In this document: piece by piece, positions 1-9,514 of the stretch | Numbering within the stretch: the stretch's first letter is position 1 | Layout: each line of letters opens with the position of its first letter | Source of the DNA: Rhodococcus sp. ABRD24 | GTDB taxonomy: Bacteria > Actinomycetota > Actinomycetes > Mycobacteriales > Mycobacteriaceae | Length of the DNA stretch: 64,000 bases | Assembly (NCBI RefSeq): GCF_004328705.1 | Contig: NZ_CP035319.1 | Coordinates: 806,001 to 870,000, forward strand | Direction of reading: 5' to 3' | The notes under the pieces: generated by a model | What the model saw: only the letters and a program-made list of their open reading frames with translations | Told to the model about the DNA's origin: nothing | Database searches by the model: none | Made by a program: the position numbers and the translations under genes

Positions 1-760
1 CGAGCAGGAAGATGATCGTCAGCGACGCCAGCAGGATGTTCAGCGCGATCTCGTTGGGCGTCTTCTTACGCTCGGCACCCTCGACCAGTGCGATCATCCG
101 GTCCACGAACGACTGTCCCGGAGCGCACGTGATCTGCACGATGATGCGATCCGAGAGCACGGTCGTGCCACCGGTCACCGCACACCGGTCACCGCCGGAC
201 TCGCGTACCACGGGAGCCGACTCACCGGTGATCGCGGATTCGTCGACAGTGGCGATGCCCTCGATGACGTCACCGTCACCCGGAATCACCTGACCGGCCT
301 CCACCACCACGGTGTCGCCGACCACGAGCTGCGTCGCCGAGACCTCGTCGATGGCACCGGAGGCACTGAGCCGCCGGGCAATCGTGTCCTGCTTGACCTT
401 TCGCAGGCTCGCGGCCTGCGCCTTGCCGCGCCCCTCGGCGACAGACTCGGCCAGGTTCGCGAACAGCACGGTGAACCACAGCCAGGCCGCGATCAGCCAG
501 GAGAAGACCGACGGGTCCGCGAGCGCCATGATCGTGGTCACCACGGACCCGACCAGGACCACGAACATCACCGGGTTACGTGCCTGGTGACGCGGATCCA
601 GCTTGCGTACCGCGGCGGGCAGCGACGTCACCAGCTGACGGGGACTGAAAAGTCCCGCCGCAACCGGTGAATGCCCGTGTCCGGGGTCACCATCGCCGGT
701 GGGTACCGGCTCGGAGAGGTGATCCTTCGACTTCACAGTCATTTCAGTCCGCAGACTCAT
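1..760 (-). CDS. kdpB: Potassium-transporting ATPase subunit B (KdpB), 5' part only
   Basis: Catalytic P-type ATPase subunit of the high-affinity KdpFABC K+ pump in the cytoplasmic membrane. About 253 N-terminal residues are visible; the gene runs off the left edge, so the phosphorylated DKTG motif and nucleotide-binding domain lie outside. Seen are the two first membrane segments (around [10 protein letters not shown] and [14 protein letters not shown]), the actuator-domain motif TGES and the [16 protein letters not shown] stretch typical of KdpB. The ATG at 760 overlaps the kdpA stop by 4 bp (ATGA), so the two are translationally coupled. kdpC and any kdpDE sensor genes would be further left. 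The family assignment is firm. Confidence 0.97.
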   Translation of the reverse strand, partial: MSLRTEMTVKSKDHLSEPVPTGDGDPGHGHSPVAAGLFSPRQLVTSLPAAVRKLDPRHQARNPVMFVVLVGSVVTTIMALADPSVFSWLIAAWLWFTVLFANLAESVAEGRGKAQAASLRKVKQDTIARRLSASGAIDEVSATQLVVGDTVVVEAGQVIPGDGDVIEGIATVDESAITGESAPVVRESGGDRCAVTGGTTVLSDRIIVQITCAPGQSFVDRMIALVEGAERKKTPNEIALNILLASLTIIFLL

Positions 761-2457
761 TGCAAGGCCTCCGAGATCGGCCCGAGTGCCAGGGCCGGGA
801 AGAAGGTGAGGGCTGCGACCAGCACGATGGTGCCGGTGAGCAGGCCCACGAACATGGGACCGGTCGAGGGCAGCGTGCCCGCACCGGCGGGCGTCTTACG
901 CTGCGCCGACAACGATCCGGCAAGCGCGAGCACGAACACGATCGGCAGGAAACGCCCGAGCAGCATGCACACGCCGAGCGACGATTGGAACCAGTCGCTG
1001 GTGACGGTGAGGCCACCGAAGGCACTGCCGTTGTTGTTCGACGCCGAGGTGAACGCGTACAGCACCTCGGTAAAGCCGTGGATCGATCCGGGGGTACCGG
1101 GATCGCCACTGTTGCCGAGGTATCCACCGGTCGACGAGAGAATCACCGTGATGCCGGTGCCGATCAGCACCAGCGACGGCATCACGAGCACGGACAGCGC
1201 TGCCAGCGTGATTTCCCGGCGACCGAGCTTCTTGCCCAGGTATTCCGGGGTGCGGCCGACGAGCAGGCCGCCGACGAACACCGCGATCAGCGCGAGCACG
1301 AGGATGCCGTACAAGCCGGTTCCGACGCCGCCGGGCGCGATCTCGCCGAGGAGCATGTTCAGCAGAACAGTGCCACCGCCGAGCGGCGACATGCTGTCAT
1401 GCGCGGAGTTCACCGCACCGGTACTGGTTCCGGTGGTCGTCACTGCGAACAGCGCCGAGCCCGGGATCCCGAAGCGAACTTCCTTGCCCTCCATCATCGA
1501 ACCGGCTGCGGTCGCGGCGACGCCGCGCGCCCCGGACTCGGCCGCCAGCGTCACGGCGAGCAGGCCGAAGTACAGCGTCGACATGACTGCCAGCAACGTC
1601 AGGCCCTGCCGGCGATCGCCGACCATGGTGCCGAAGGTACGGGTCAGAGAGACCGGGATGAGCAGGATCGCGAGGATCTCGACGATGTTGGTGATCGGGG
1701 TGGGGTTCTCGAACGGGTGCGCCGAGTTGGCGGCGAGAATGCCACCGCCGTTGGTGCCCAGCTCCTTGATCGCTTCCTGGGATGCGACCGGCGCGAGCGC
1801 ATTGGTGACGCTGTTTCCGTCGAGCCCGGTCGATGCGAATCCGGTCTGGAAGGACTGGATCGTGCCCTGGCTCAGCAGGATCAGCGCAATCACGAACGCG
1901 AAAGGCAGCAGGATCCGCAGCGAGCCACGAGTGAGGTCCACCCAGAAGTTGCCGATCTCACCGCCACGCGAAACACGGACGAAGCCGCGGATCAGAGCGG
2001 CGGCCACGGACATGCCGACCGCGGCGGAGACGAAGTTCTGTACAGCCAGCCCAGCGGCCTGGGTTATATGGCCCATCGTCGTCTCGGGGACGTACGACTG
2101 CCAGTTGGTGTTGGCAACGAACGACGCCGCGGTGTTGAAGGCAACCGCGGGGCTGACGCCCTCCAACCCGTTGCTGAGCGGAAGGACGCCCTGGATTCGC
2201 TGCAGGAAGTAGAGGAAAACCATGCTGGCTGCCGAGAAACCGAGAAGGCTGCCTGCGTAGCCGTACCACGTCTGCTCGGTACGGGAGTTGATCCGGCACA
2301 GCCGGTACAGCAGAGATTCAATGCGCAGATCTCCAGATCGGAGATCTGTGTCGGTGGCGTAGACCTTGGCCATGTAGTCACCGACGGGGACATACAGAAT
2401 CGCTAGCACGGCAACAACCAGTGCTATCTGTAGTCCCGCTGCGAGAGCGGGATTCAT
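757..2457 (-). CDS. kdpA: Potassium-transporting ATPase subunit A (KdpA)
   Basis: K+-binding and translocating subunit of the Kdp pump, 566 aa, the usual family length. The protein is a polytopic membrane protein with the repeated selectivity-filter loops of the KdpA/Trk/Ktr superfamily: VANTNW near residue 115, GTNGGG near 234 and [11 protein letters not shown] further on. The ATG at 2457 lies 21 bp past the kdpF stop. The stop overlaps the kdpB start by 4 bp. The operon order small peptide-kdpF-kdpA-kdpB is standard. Expression is usually induced by low K+ through KdpDE, which is not visible here. Confidence 0.98.
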   Translation of the reverse strand: MNPALAAGLQIALVVAVLAILYVPVGDYMAKVYATDTDLRSGDLRIESLLYRLCRINSRTEQTWYGYAGSLLGFSAASMVFLYFLQRIQGVLPLSNGLEGVSPAVAFNTAASFVANTNWQSYVPETTMGHITQAAGLAVQNFVSAAVGMSVAAALIRGFVRVSRGGEIGNFWVDLTRGSLRILLPFAFVIALILLSQGTIQSFQTGFASTGLDGNSVTNALAPVASQEAIKELGTNGGGILAANSAHPFENPTPITNIVEILAILLIPVSLTRTFGTMVGDRRQGLTLLAVMSTLYFGLLAVTLAAESGARGVAATAAGSMMEGKEVRFGIPGSALFAVTTTGTSTGAVNSAHDSMSPLGGGTVLLNMLLGEIAPGGVGTGLYGILVLALIAVFVGGLLVGRTPEYLGKKLGRREITLAALSVLVMPSLVLIGTGITVILSSTGGYLGNSGDPGTPGSIHGFTEVLYAFTSASNNNGSAFGGLTVTSDWFQSSLGVCMLLGRFLPIVFVLALAGSLSAQRKTPAGAGTLPSTGPMFVGLLTGTIVLVAALTFFPALALGPISEALQ

Positions 2458-2478
2458 TTGGCTATGACCTCTCGAAGA

Positions 2479-2577
2479 CTAGAACCGCTCGGGGTTCAGG
2501 AGCGCGATGAGCAGGTAGATCACAAGGGCAGCGGCGATCGCGACGACGGCGACGCTGACCGTCCCGGCAACGGTCAT
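2479..2577 (-). CDS. kdpF: KdpF, small stabilising subunit of the Kdp pump
   Basis: A 32-residue single-span membrane peptide, MTVAGTVSVAVV... ending LLIALLNPERF. The C-terminal NPE(R/K)F motif and position directly before kdpA are diagnostic of KdpF, which stabilises the KdpFABC complex. The ATG overlaps the stop of the upstream 30-aa peptide gene (ATGA), so translation is coupled. Too short for routine gene callers, but codon pattern, spacing and family motif agree. Confidence 0.93.
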   Translation of the reverse strand: MTVAGTVSVAVVAIAAALVIYLLIALLNPERF

Positions 2578-2666
2578 CGCGCACTCTTCGCTTGGAGACC
2601 GCGCAGGACGAGCGCGCAGGCGGTGAAGGTTCCGATGATCAACCCGACGTAGGCCATATCAGCCAT
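2574..2666 (-). CDS. Small membrane peptide, first gene of the kdp operon
   Basis: A 30-residue ORF (MADMAYVGLIIGTFTACALV...) with one hydrophobic helix (residues 5-21) and a basic tail. It has a good ribosome binding site (GAGGAA, 5 nt before ATG) and its TGA overlaps the kdpF ATG by 4 bp. Similar short single-span proteins precede kdpF in other actinobacterial kdp operons as unnamed hypotheticals; I know no assigned function. It may be an extra pump subunit or a leader controlling kdpF translation. The arrangement supports a real gene. Confidence 0.75.
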   Translation of the reverse strand: MADMAYVGLIIGTFTACALVLRGLQAKSAR

Positions 2667-2759
2667 GGCGTTCCTCTTCGACTTCCTCATGTTTCAAGGC
2701 GCCGCATCTCGACGCCCATCGAGGAGCGTGCACCCACTCTGAGGAGATGAGCCGGTCAC

Positions 2760-3479
2760 TTACGCACTGCTGACACCCACATCCGAGCATGTTGACGTGA
2801 TCTTTACGCGAGGGGTCGTCCGTGCGGCGAGCGCCTGCACCGAGGCGGGCACCGAGGCCTGATCGGAGACCCACGGAGCCCGCACCGGCGCGCCCGCGAC
2901 GGTCCGCAGGGGAACAACTCCCGACCAGGTCTCCGAGTTCCCGTCGCCCTCGCTCGGTGGCGCGTCGCGGACCTTGACCGTCCACCCTCCGGGCTCGATC
3001 GGCAGTGCCACTGCGAGCGTCGCGGCGAGTTCCTTGCCGGTCGATGCCCGGACCTCGGTGCTGCGACCGGGAATCAGCGCGTCGGACAGTGCCACGAGCG
3101 CGGATTCCGACTCCGCAGCCCGCAACACGGTGAGGTTGCCGCGGACGACGGCGCTGCGGTAGTTGGCCGAGGAACTGAACAGGTTGTCCGCCACCACGAT
3201 CGCATCCAGCAAGGTCACACTCAGAGCCACGGGTGACCCCGCCGCGACATGCCGCAGCGCACCGGCGCCGGTCGATCCGTGCAACAGGATCCGGTCGCCA
3301 CACCGCGCGAACAGCATCGGCACCACCCACGGCAGGCCGTCGACGACGGTCGCAAGCGTGCCGACCGGCGTTGCGTCGAGAATGGCATCGAGTTCGGCGC
3401 GGTCGGTACGGCCCCGCTCGGTCAGGCGTCGGAGACGAGCGAGATCGGCGGCAGAGGTGACGTGGGTGGAAGGGGTCAT
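2760..3479 (-). CDS. Pyridoxamine 5'-phosphate oxidase-like split-barrel protein
   Basis: A 239-aa cytosolic protein of the FMN/F420-binding split-barrel (PPOX-like) family. The core is around residues 17-130: DAILDATPVGTLATV, DGLPWVVPMLFA, RILLHGSTGAGALR and NYRSAVVRGNLTVL. These resemble the Nim/PPOX 'pyridoxamine 5'-phosphate oxidase family' proteins rather than PdxH itself, so the substrate is unknown. It is divergent from the MocR regulator at 3546 with 66 bp between the starts, and the two very likely form a regulator-target pair. The ATG at 3479 is chosen because the conserved region begins about 17 residues later; longer forms would read into the neighbouring gene. Confidence 0.85.
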   Translation of the reverse strand: MTPSTHVTSAADLARLRRLTERGRTDRAELDAILDATPVGTLATVVDGLPWVVPMLFARCGDRILLHGSTGAGALRHVAAGSPVALSVTLLDAIVVADNLFSSSANYRSAVVRGNLTVLRAAESESALVALSDALIPGRSTEVRASTGKELAATLAVALPIEPGGWTVKVRDAPPSEGDGNSETWSGVVPLRTVAGAPVRAPWVSDQASVPASVQALAARTTPRVKITSTCSDVGVSSA

Positions 3480-3545
3480 GGTGCCAGGTTCACCCGATTC
3501 CGGCCATGATTCCAGGACCACAAACGCTGATACCTGGGGGCCAGT

Positions 3546-5030
3546 ATGGTCGGCGGCGTGGCCCGGACCCCGCGTGAGACGCATCTGCACCTGGAACTCC
3601 CCGATACCGCCGCGCCGCTGCGCCACCGCGTCGCGTCCGCGATCGTGGCCGCCGTGCGCACCGGAACACTCGGACCGGGTGACCCACTGCCCGCGTCTCG
3701 CGCGCTGGCCCGGGACCTGGGAATTGCCCGGGCCGCAGTGGTGGACGCCTACGACGAACTGGCGGCTGCCGGATATGCGGTCGCACGTCCAGGGTCCGGT
3801 ACCCGCGTCGCCGCCGGTGCCGATGCCGCAGCCAGGGCAGGCCTCAGCCCCCACGTCACAGCGGCTCACATCTCTGCCGCGCCGGCCTCTCCACCACACC
3901 ACGATGGCGCCACCGACCTCTCCCCCGGCTATCCGGATACGGGACTGATCTCGGAGCGGGACTGGCGGCAGGCCTGGCGCACCGCGGCATCGCTGCCAAT
4001 CCCCCATGTCTCCCCGGGTCCCGCCGGCCACCGGCAGCTGCGCGAGGCACTGAGCATTCACCTCCGCCGGACGCGTGGCATCGCCGCTGATCCAGACGAG
4101 ATCGTGATCGTGCCGGGGGTGCCGTCCGCGCTGCGGGCGCTGGTCGCCGCCGCCGACCTGGCCGGCCGCGACGCCGCCTTCGAGGACCCCGGATATGGGA
4201 AGGCACGGCGGGCCCTCTCATCGGCCGGCATGCGGATCCGTCCGGTCGCCGTCGATCGCGACGGCCTGGACCCGGAACTGCTGCGCACGTCGGACTCGAC
4301 CGTGTACTGCACTCCGGCCCATCAGTATCCGATGGGCGCACGAATGCCGGTGGCTCGCCGGGCGGCACTGGTATCCGCGTCTGTCGCCGCGGGCCGGCTG
4401 GTGATCGAGGACGACTATGACGGCGAGTTCCGGTACGGGGTGTCGACCCTGCCCGCCTTGCGCGCGATCGACCGTGGCCGCGAATGCGTCGCCTACGTCG
4501 GAACGGCGTCGAAGATCCTGTCGCCGGCGCTGCGGCTGGCCTGGCTCATCCCTCCCGTCGCGCTCCTGGAACCGGTGCGTCACGCTCTGGACTCGAGCGG
4601 GGAGTCGGTATGCGCAATCACCGCGTGCGCCCTTGCCGATTTCATCGAATCCGGTTCACTGACAAGACATTTGGCACGCGCCGCCCGCACCTACGCGGCT
4701 CGGCGCCATGCCTTCGTCGACGCATTGCGGCGGCACCTGCCGGACGTGGAACTGACCGGGGTGGATGCGGGACTGCACGTGGTAGTCCGCCTGCCCGATT
4801 TCCTCGACGATGCCGTCGTCGCGGCGGAACTGGGCCGACGCGGTGTGACGGTGCCCGGACTGAGCGGCTACCGCACCGCCGCTGCGGTTCCGTCGGGGCT
4901 GCTGTGCGGGTACGCCCGGCTGCCCGAGACGCACGCGGATGCGGCAGCGCAGACGATCGCCGATGTCATCCGCGAACGACGCGCGGCCGTGGCTGACAAT
5001 TCGGGCAGCTGTACGACGACCGGTTCATGA
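3546..5030 (+). CDS. MocR/PdxR-type transcriptional regulator (GntR HTH + aminotransferase domain)
   Basis: A 494-aa fusion of an N-terminal GntR winged helix (about 22-85; [22 protein letters not shown]) and a class I aminotransferase fold (about 125-475). The likely PLP-binding Lys323 lies in GTASKIL, and the aspartate motif [10 protein letters not shown] is at about 289. Members bind PLP or an external aldimine and regulate vitamin B6 or amino-compound genes next to them. It is divergent from the PPOX-like gene, its probable target. The ATG at 3546 or the GTG at 3558 could be the start. The last 65 bp overlap the 3' end of mutM on the other strand, so the basic/serine-rich tail after about residue 480 may be dispensable. 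Confidence 0.93.
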   Translation: MVGGVARTPRETHLHLELPDTAAPLRHRVASAIVAAVRTGTLGPGDPLPASRALARDLGIARAAVVDAYDELAAAGYAVARPGSGTRVAAGADAAARAGLSPHVTAAHISAAPASPPHHDGATDLSPGYPDTGLISERDWRQAWRTAASLPIPHVSPGPAGHRQLREALSIHLRRTRGIAADPDEIVIVPGVPSALRALVAAADLAGRDAAFEDPGYGKARRALSSAGMRIRPVAVDRDGLDPELLRTSDSTVYCTPAHQYPMGARMPVARRAALVSASVAAGRLVIEDDYDGEFRYGVSTLPALRAIDRGRECVAYVGTASKILSPALRLAWLIPPVALLEPVRHALDSSGESVCAITACALADFIESGSLTRHLARAARTYAARRHAFVDALRRHLPDVELTGVDAGLHVVVRLPDFLDDAVVAAELGRRGVTVPGLSGYRTAAAVPSGLLCGYARLPETHADAAAQTIADVIRERRAAVADNSGSCTTTGS

Positions 5031-5832
5031 ACTTCTCGCGCTGGATCGGGGCACCGCACCGCGGGCACGGCATGTTCTCCTGCCCGTACGCGGCGAGAGA
5101 GCGGTCGAAGTAGCCCGATTGCCCGTTGACGTTGACGTAGAGCGCATCGAAGGAGGTTCCGCCCTGTGCGAGCGCCTCGGTCATCACGGATTCGACGGAC
5201 TCGAGGAGGCACCGAAGCCGCGGCCCGGTGAGGCGGTCGGTGGGCCGGTTGCCGTGAATCTCGGCCCGCCACAGGGCCTCGTCGGCGTAGATGTTGCCCA
5301 CACCCGACACCACAGTCTGGTCCAGCAGGGCGCGCTTGATCTCGGTCTTCTTGCTGCGCAAGACCTTCACGACGGCGTCGGGGTCGAAGCGCGCGTCGAG
5401 GGGGTCGCGAGCGATGTGCGCGACCGAATCGGGCAGCACGGTGCCGTCCACCGTCACAAGCTCGGCGAGTGCCCAGCCGCCGAAGGTACGCTGGTCGACG
5501 AACCGCAGGTCCATGCCGGAGTCGAGCCGTGCCCGGATCCGCAGGTGCTTCTCGGATTCGGCGGATGGTGGTTGCACGAGCATCTGACCGCTCATCCCGA
5601 GGTGCACGACGAGAGCGACGTCGCTCGGTTCGAGCACGAGCCACAGGTACTTTCCGCGACGCTCCGCGGACGCGATGGTCTGGCCCTCGAGCCGGCGGGC
5701 CAGGTCGATCGCCCCGGGCAGGTGACGGCGCACCGCACGGGGGTGGAATACGTCCACCGTTTCGATTACCCGGCCCACGACATGCGCGTCGAGGCCGCGT
5801 CGGACCACTTCTACCTCGGGAAGCTCGGGCAC
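4966..5832 (-). CDS. mutM: Formamidopyrimidine-DNA glycosylase (MutM/Fpg)
   Basis: A 288-aa bifunctional DNA glycosylase/AP lyase that removes 8-oxoguanine and other oxidised purines. The N-terminal PELPEVE supplies the catalytic Pro2 and Glu3. The conserved lysine is in RRGKYLWL near 60, the helix-two-turn-helix is in [14 protein letters not shown], and the zinc finger CPRC...CPNC is near the C-terminus. A GTG start at 5832 is required to place Pro at position 2. It is the last gene of the sepIVA-yceD-rpmF-rnc-mutM cluster, as in M. tuberculosis, 25 bp after rnc. Confidence 0.98.
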   Translation of the reverse strand: MPELPEVEVVRRGLDAHVVGRVIETVDVFHPRAVRRHLPGAIDLARRLEGQTIASAERRGKYLWLVLEPSDVALVVHLGMSGQMLVQPPSAESEKHLRIRARLDSGMDLRFVDQRTFGGWALAELVTVDGTVLPDSVAHIARDPLDARFDPDAVVKVLRSKKTEIKRALLDQTVVSGVGNIYADEALWRAEIHGNRPTDRLTGPRLRCLLESVESVMTEALAQGGTSFDALYVNVNGQSGYFDRSLAAYGQENMPCPRCGAPIQREKFMNRSSYSCPNCQPRPRVVRG

Positions 5833-5857
5833 CGCGTCGCTCGTACCTACCGGTGGT

Positions 5858-6604
5858 CTACTCGGAGACCGAGTCGCCGGACTCGGACAGCGCGCTCCAA
5901 GCAGTGCTGGCAGCCTTCTGCTCGGCTTCCTTCTTGGATCGGCCTACGCCCACGCCCAGAGCACCACCAGCGACCACGACGGTCGCGGTGAACTCTTTGT
6001 CGTGATCGGGGCCGGTTGCGGTGATCTCGTAGATCGGTACACCGACACCGCGCTCGGCGGTGAGCTCCTGCAGACTCGTCTTCCAGTCCAAGCCTGCACC
6101 CAGCTTGGGAGCGCGCGAGAGCAGGTCGGAGAACAAGTCCATCACTGCTTTCCGTGCAGTTTCGATGCCGTGCTCGAGATAGATCGCACCGAGGAGCGAC
6201 TCCATCCCATCCGCGAGGATGCTGGGCTTGTCGCGACCACCGGTCATCTCCTCGCCCTTGCCGAGGAGCAGGTGCGCGCCGAGCCCGCCGGGGCCGAGAC
6301 CGCGTGCGACCTCCGCCAGCGCATGCATGTTCACGATGCTGGCTCTGATCTTCGCGAGTTCACCCTCGGACTTCTCCGGGTGCTCGCGGTACAGCCTCTC
6401 GGTGACAGTCAGTCCGAGGACCGAGTCACCGAGAAACTCGAGCCGCTCGTTAGTCGGCAGACCACCATTCTCGTATGCATACGAACGATGGGTCAGCGCC
6501 AACATGAGGAGCGACTCTTCCAGAGGAACGCCGAGAGCGGCGAGGAGTGATGCGTGATCCTCCTCGCCGCCGACGAGAGCTGTATTGCTTTTCTTACTGG
6601 TCAC
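5858..6604 (-). CDS. rnc: Ribonuclease III
   Basis: A double-strand-specific endoribonuclease processing rRNA precursors and structured mRNAs, about 248 aa from the GTG at 6604. The RNase III signature [12 protein letters not shown] is around residues 51-62, the second acidic motif is in [11 protein letters not shown], and the C-terminal dsRNA-binding domain ends in [11 protein letters not shown]. Reading can extend upstream to 6709, but that would overlap rpmF, so the GTG (VTSKKSN) 16 bp after the rpmF stop is preferred. Confidence 0.96.
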   Translation of the reverse strand: MTSKKSNTALVGGEEDHASLLAALGVPLEESLLMLALTHRSYAYENGGLPTNERLEFLGDSVLGLTVTERLYREHPEKSEGELAKIRASIVNMHALAEVARGLGPGGLGAHLLLGKGEEMTGGRDKPSILADGMESLLGAIYLEHGIETARKAVMDLFSDLLSRAPKLGAGLDWKTSLQELTAERGVGVPIYEITATGPDHDKEFTATVVVAGGALGVGVGRSKKEAEQKAASTAWSALSESGDSVSE

Positions 6605-6620
6605 AACGCCACTGAGCAGA

Positions 6621-6806
6621 CTAGACAGCCGCGGCGGTAACCTGGCGGCCCTTGTAGGTGCCGCAAGACGGGCACGCGACGTGGGGCAGCGTCTTCTCGC
6701 CACACCCACGGTTCGGGCAGGTGACGAGGGTGGGCGCAGTGGTCTTCCACTGGCTCCGTCGCGACCTCGTGTTGGACCGCGACATTCTGCGCTTGGGAAC
6801 AGCCAC
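6621..6806 (-). CDS. rpmF: 50S ribosomal protein L32
   Basis: A 61-aa large-subunit ribosomal protein with the family start (M)[13 protein letters not shown] and a zinc-binding CPNRGC...CPSCG knuckle, so this is the cysteine-containing form. GTG start at 6806, 2 bp after the yceD stop; the yceD-rpmF pair is conserved across bacteria. The stop is 16 bp from the rnc start. Confidence 0.98.
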   Translation of the reverse strand: MAVPKRRMSRSNTRSRRSQWKTTAPTLVTCPNRGCGEKTLPHVACPSCGTYKGRQVTAAAV

Positions 6807-6808
6807 GT

Positions 6809-7426
6809 CTACTTCTCCTCGTTGTTCTTGCTGGCTTCAGCGTTTACGTTGCTGGCTTCGGATCCTGCACCGAATTTGGCTGCGAGCCCAGCCCAGCGAG
6901 GATCCATTGTCTCATGACTGTGCCCGGATTCCGCAATCGCCAGGCGAATGCCACATTCGGGGCACAATCCCTCACAATCGTCACTGCACAGCGGCTGGAG
7001 CGGAAGCTCCAGGCCAACGGCATCGACGATCACCGGTTCGAGGTCGATCTCGTCGTCGACGACCCGGTAGAGCTCATCTTCGTCGGTGGTCTCCTCAGTT
7101 GCACTGTCCGGGTACGCGAACAGCTCCGTGAGGTACAGATTCACCGAGTCCGTATACGGCTCCAGACACCGCGAGCACTCCCCCACCGTGTCCGCAGTAA
7201 CGGTTCCGGTGACGAGCACCCCCTCGGATACCGACTCGAGCCGCAGATCGAGTTCCACGTCCGTGCCCTTCTCGATCCCGACAAGGTCGAGACCGATCCG
7301 GGAAGGAGCCGGGACAACCCGCGACACCGTTCGCATCGAGCCGGGACGACGGCCCAGCGAGAGCGTGTCCAGCACGAATCCCGCGTCCCGAGTGGGGCGC
7401 GAGGGGCGGCGATGATGGGATGACAC
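6809..7426 (-). CDS. yceD: YceD family protein (DUF177), linked to 23S rRNA and L32
   Basis: A 205-aa protein of the YceD/DUF177 family, whose members are co-transcribed with rpmF and take part in 23S rRNA accumulation in other bacteria. Seen are [10 protein letters not shown] around residue 84, an acidic middle ([10 protein letters not shown]), and the C-terminal pattern [14 protein letters not shown] that probably binds zinc. The start is GTG at 7426 with AAAGAGAA upstream. It follows sepIVA by 94 bp. The tail ([16 protein letters not shown]) is low complexity. Confidence 0.93.
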   Translation of the reverse strand: MSSHHRRPSRPTRDAGFVLDTLSLGRRPGSMRTVSRVVPAPSRIGLDLVGIEKGTDVELDLRLESVSEGVLVTGTVTADTVGECSRCLEPYTDSVNLYLTELFAYPDSATEETTDEDELYRVVDDEIDLEPVIVDAVGLELPLQPLCSDDCEGLCPECGIRLAIAESGHSHETMDPRWAGLAAKFGAGSEASNVNAEASKNNEEK

Positions 7427-7520
7427 CGATGTTCTCTTTCACGAAAGACATGGAACGGGCAACCACTCCACGGTACGCGATAGGACACCGGGAGAGGAAA
7501 TTGAAAGTGACCGAGCGCCG

Positions 7521-8276
7521 CTATCTCCGGCGCTCGCCGTAGCCGGCGTCGTAGTCCGGGACGCCGGTACCCGTCCGGAGCTGCTGTCGACCGCGACCGA
7601 CGGACCGGATGGTTCCGTTCAGGAAGTCCTCGAACTCGGCAAGCTTGGTGTCGACGTACAGGTCGCATTCCGAACGCAGACGGTCGGATTCGGCATGCGC
7701 AGCGTCGATCACCCGAGCCGACTCGGTGTTGGCCGCCCGCACGACCTCGGCCTCCGAGACCAGCCGCTCCTGCTCGGCGATGCCGTCCGCGACCGAACGA
7801 TCGTATGAGACCTTGCCGGACTCGATCATCCGTTCGGACTCGGCCCTCGCCCGACCGGTCAGCGAGTCGTACTCACGCTGCCCCTCGGCGACGGTGGTGT
7901 CGGCTTCCTCGCGTGCATCGAGGACGAGCTGCTCTGCGTGCGACCGCGCCTCGGCAACCATCCGGTCGGCCTGCGCCTTGGCATCGGCCAGGATGCGGTC
8001 GGCGTTCTCCCGCGCATCGGCGATAGTTTCGGTGGCTTGCGCGTTGGCGCTCGACACCGTCTGCTCGGCGTTCTGGCGCGCGTCACCGACAAGCTTGTCC
8101 CGATGGTCCAGGACGTCCTGCGCATCGTCCAGTTCGCCCGGGATTGCATCCCGGACATCGTCCAGGAGCTCGAGCACGTCGCCACGCGGAACGACGCACC
8201 CCGCGGTCATCGGAACTCCACGCGCCTCTTCGACGATCGCGACAAGCTCGTCGAGTGCCTCGAATACCCGGTACAC
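7521..8276 (-). CDS. sepIVA: SepIVA, DivIVA-like coiled-coil cell-growth/division factor
   Basis: A 251-aa protein matching the M. tuberculosis Rv2927c/SepIVA type: an N-terminal YRVFEALDELVAIVEEARGVPMTAGCVVPR motif region, then a long alanine/glutamate-rich coiled coil (about 65-215; repeated DARENAD, DAKAQAD, EARSHAE units), then a short C-terminal tail. SepIVA is a septal/intracellular-membrane factor needed for polar growth and division in mycobacteria. A TTG four codons upstream is possible, but the GTG at 8276 gives the family N-terminus (V/M)YRVFEALDE. Confidence 0.92.
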   Translation of the reverse strand: MYRVFEALDELVAIVEEARGVPMTAGCVVPRGDVLELLDDVRDAIPGELDDAQDVLDHRDKLVGDARQNAEQTVSSANAQATETIADARENADRILADAKAQADRMVAEARSHAEQLVLDAREEADTTVAEGQREYDSLTGRARAESERMIESGKVSYDRSVADGIAEQERLVSEAEVVRAANTESARVIDAAHAESDRLRSECDLYVDTKLAEFEDFLNGTIRSVGRGRQQLRTGTGVPDYDAGYGERRR

Positions 8277-8429
8277 GCACAACCCCAATCGTCAGATGCC
8301 TCGCTGCTGCTCGAAACCAGTCTGCCCCAGTTGCCGCGGCGGAGCCGGTGGCGTGGCCGGTGTGTCGGCGGCCGGTTCGACGAGCGCGCGGATCACGATG
8401 TCCGGAACGGACCCGCTCAGGAACCCCGC

Positions 8430-8924
8430 TCAGGAACCCTCTGCCGCCCGCTCGGCGATCCGAGCCGTCAGCCGAGCGTGCACCTTCTCCGGCACCATGT
8501 CCGCCACGTCACCCCCGAAGGTCGCCACTTCCTTGACCAGCGAGCTGGACAGGAAGCTGTAGGTCGGATTGGTCGGTATGAACAGGGTGTCGACACCCGA
8601 GAGCTTCTGGTTCATCTGCGCCATCTGCAGCTCGTAGTCGAAGTCGTTGGCGCCGCGCAGGCCCTTGACGATCGCCGTGATCCCTTGGGTCTTCGCGTAA
8701 TCGACCAGCAGCCCATGCCACGACGCCACACGGACATTCGGCAGGTGGCCGGTGGCGTCCTCGAGCATCTCGATGCGCTCCTCGACGGTGAAGAGGCCAC
8801 GCTTGTTCTTGTTGATCATCACGGTCACCACGACCTCGTCGAAGAGCGCGGCGGCCCGTCCGATGACGTCCAGGTGACCGTTGGTCACGGGGTCGAAGGA
8901 TCCGGGGCAGACGGCGCCAGTCAT
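8430..8924 (-). CDS. coaD: Phosphopantetheine adenylyltransferase
   Basis: The fourth step of CoA synthesis, 4'-phosphopantetheine + ATP to dephospho-CoA, 164 aa. The nucleotidyltransferase motif is [12 protein letters not shown] (the T/HxGH motif), and the family C-terminal motif is [11 protein letters not shown]. The ATG at 8924 overlaps the rsmD stop by 4 bp. Longer readings to 9008 lie in rsmD and are rejected. The stop sits inside a 12-bp tandem repeat (GCTCAGGAACCC twice, around 8415-8439). Confidence 0.98.
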   Translation of the reverse strand: MTGAVCPGSFDPVTNGHLDVIGRAAALFDEVVVTVMINKNKRGLFTVEERIEMLEDATGHLPNVRVASWHGLLVDYAKTQGITAIVKGLRGANDFDYELQMAQMNQKLSGVDTLFIPTNPTYSFLSSSLVKEVATFGGDVADMVPEKVHARLTARIAERAAEGS

Positions 8925-9487
8925 GGCTCCAGACCGTAGCAGGTGGCGAGCTCGATTCTGGTCTCGCCATAGCGCTTGACCCGCTCGGCTCGCAGTCCGT
9001 CCGGCCACTGCGTCTCCGGTGAGCGAGAAGAACGTTCGGCCACGACGATCGACCCTTCCCCGATCCAGCCGTTGGCCAGCAGGGCATCGAGGACCGCGGT
9101 CATGTCCTCGTCGGCAACCGCGTACGGCGGGTCCGCCAGCACGATGTCGTACTCGCGGTCGGCGGCGGCGCCGACAACGGCCGCCACGGGCGCGATCCGC
9201 ACTACCGCGCCGGCGAGGCCGACCGCCGTCACGTTCTCTTTGACGACGGCGGCCGCCTTCGCATCCGACTCGACGAGCAACACGTGCCCGGCACCCCTCG
9301 AGAGCGCCTCGAGCCCGAGGGCGCCGGAACCTGCGTACAGGTCCAGCACGGCGGCGCCCTCGAGGTCCATGCGGCTGTCGAGCGAACTGAACAGGGCCTC
9401 ACGGACTCGCTCCGACGTCGGACGGGTACCACTTGCGGGCACCTTCAAACGCCTGCCTCCGGCTCGTCCGGCGACGATTCTTGTCAC
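8921..9487 (-). CDS. rsmD: 16S rRNA (guanine966-N2)-methyltransferase
   Basis: A SAM-dependent methyltransferase acting on assembled 30S subunits, 188 aa. It has the N-terminal [15 protein letters not shown], the SAM motif [18 protein letters not shown] (about 48-65) and the catalytic DPPY (about 122). GTG start at 9487, 27 bp after the pyc stop; the end overlaps coaD (ATGA). The rsmD-coaD pairing is widespread in bacteria. Confidence 0.97.
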   Translation of the reverse strand: MTRIVAGRAGGRRLKVPASGTRPTSERVREALFSSLDSRMDLEGAAVLDLYAGSGALGLEALSRGAGHVLLVESDAKAAAVVKENVTAVGLAGAVVRIAPVAAVVGAAADREYDIVLADPPYAVADEDMTAVLDALLANGWIGEGSIVVAERSSRSPETQWPDGLRAERVKRYGETRIELATCYGLEP

Positions 9488-9514
9488 GCTGCAGTCCTGT
9501 TCACTCGCCCACGG

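Noticed and set aside
667-2406. 579-codon plus-strand frame opposite kdpA
   Set aside because: Glu/Arg/Gln-rich antisense shadow of a high-GC gene; kdpA on the other strand has all family motifs.
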